Shown: positions 63,651 to 64,000 of the stretch, in pieces | How the letters are laid out: every line of letters starts with the position of its first letter | Numbering within the stretch: position 1 is the first letter of the stretch | From: an uncultured Pseudomonadota bacterium | GTDB taxonomy: Bacteria > Pseudomonadota > Gammaproteobacteria > Methylococcales > Methylomonadaceae | Direction: 5' to 3' | Length of the DNA stretch: 64,000 bases | NCBI GenBank assembly: GCA_903918375.1 | Contig: CAIXED010000011.1 | Span: 44,392-108,391, forward strand | The notes under the pieces: generated by a model | Database searches by the model: none | The model's input: the letters and a program-made list of their open reading frames with translations, nothing else | Told to the model about the DNA's origin: nothing | Program-made: the position numbers and the translations under genes

Positions 63651-64000
63651 ATGATACGGGCAGGCATTGTCGGCGGCACTGGTTACACCGGTGTTGAGTT
63701 ATTACGAATTTTGGCGTTGCATCCAGCGGTGGAAGTGATGGCGGTGACATCGCGAGCGGATGCTGGGCAGCGAGTGGATAAGGTTTATCCGAGTTTGCGC
63801 GGTTACTGCAATGCGCTGTTTAGTTTGCCGGAATTAGATAATTTACTGGCTTGTGATGTGGTGTTTTTCGCAACGCCGAACGGTACCGCGATGACCATGG
63901 CGGCTGAATTGCTGGATCGCGGAATTAAGGTGATTGATTTATCGGCTGATTTTCGGATTAAAGACGTTAAAGAATGGGAAAAATGGTACGGCATGGAGCA
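63651..64000 (+). CDS. argC: N-acetyl-gamma-glutamyl-phosphate reductase ArgC, 3'-truncated
   Basis: The first 116 residues are visible: [20 protein letters not shown] with the NADP-binding motif GGTGYTG, then [33 protein letters not shown] and [10 protein letters not shown]. These are diagnostic of ArgC, third enzyme of arginine synthesis. The gene runs off the window's end, before the catalytic Cys. A 24-codon frame (63561-63635) precedes it; I do not regard it as a gene. Confidence 0.97.
   Translation, partial: MIRAGIVGGTGYTGVELLRILALHPAVEVMAVTSRADAGQRVDKVYPSLRGYCNALFSLPELDNLLACDVVFFATPNGTAMTMAAELLDRGIKVIDLSADFRIKDVKEWEKWYGME

Noticed and set aside
1..64000. CRISPR array, rRNA, intact insertion sequence or prophage
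   Set aside because: No regularly spaced repeats, no rRNA sequence, and no transposase, integrase or phage structural genes were found.

Overview
The window looks like a chromosomal segment of a moderately AT-rich gammaproteobacterium. Support comes from the rpmF-plsX-fabH-fabD-fabG order, RapA, a RelA-type synthetase with a degenerate HD domain, MsrPQ, and a minor-pilin operon of the PilE/FimT/PilW/PilX/PilV kind. Formate-dependent PurT, the 1.3-kresidue FAD/Fe-S oxidoreductase (DUF3683 type) and a class 3 exopolysaccharide exporter would fit a methylotroph or methanotroph of the order Methylococcales. That placement is an inference from gene content, not from a marker phylogeny.

Layout. 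0-3.8 kb is accessory: a truncated ParD/ParE module, a DUF1778/GNAT toxin-antitoxin pair, three different long inverted-repeat elements, an OmpA-like lipoprotein and an orphan phosphoribosyltransferase. 3.9-13.4 kb is core metabolism on the plus strand: dusA, folE, a membrane-anchored MutS-like ATPase, purT, a lytic transglycosylase, then yceD-rpmF-plsX-fabH-fabD-fabG ending at a strong terminator with no acpP. 13.5-14.7 kb holds a Phd/PIN toxin-antitoxin pair and two tandem copies of a tiny tryptophan-rich membrane protein, one of them only 58 codons long. 14.7-25 kb holds a small membrane protein, a truncated-haemoglobin/metallopeptidase/thioredoxin operon, a BI-1 family protein, rapA, a DUF4258/YgiT-zinc-finger pair, rhlE, an unusual ecotin and prfC.

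25.3-38.8 kb is a visibly more AT-rich exopolysaccharide locus. It contains an epimerase, a hexapeptide acyltransferase, a flippase, three glycosyltransferases, a Wzc-like co-polymerase, a short OPX export protein, a polymerase, an outer-membrane beta-barrel and a WecA-like initiating transferase. Together these make a complete Wzx/Wzy-type pathway in which a periplasmic OPX protein and a separate barrel probably form the outer-membrane exit.

38.8-64 kb returns to mixed housekeeping: a 668-bp gene-free gap, a GNAT protein, a 46-residue membrane protein behind a 20-bp perfect palindrome, sbcC without an adjacent sbcD, a 125-bp MITE-like element, and the minor-pilin operon with a giant PilV. 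After these come a methyltransferase, tRNA-Asp, a SOUL lipoprotein-CbiX-MFS operon, a YheT-type hydrolase, the DUF3683 oxidoreductase, a small secreted helical protein, relA, msrPQ, a 3-mercaptopyruvate-type sulfurtransferase, a quinone oxidoreductase and the 5' end of argC, which runs off the window.

No CRISPR array, rRNA, prophage or intact insertion sequence was recognised. The most interesting items are the tandem tryptophan-rich miniproteins, the OPX-plus-barrel exporter with a degenerate kinase, the disulfide-free Arg-P1 ecotin, the oversized PilV, the 46-residue protein with its palindrome, and the set of unrelated inverted-repeat elements.
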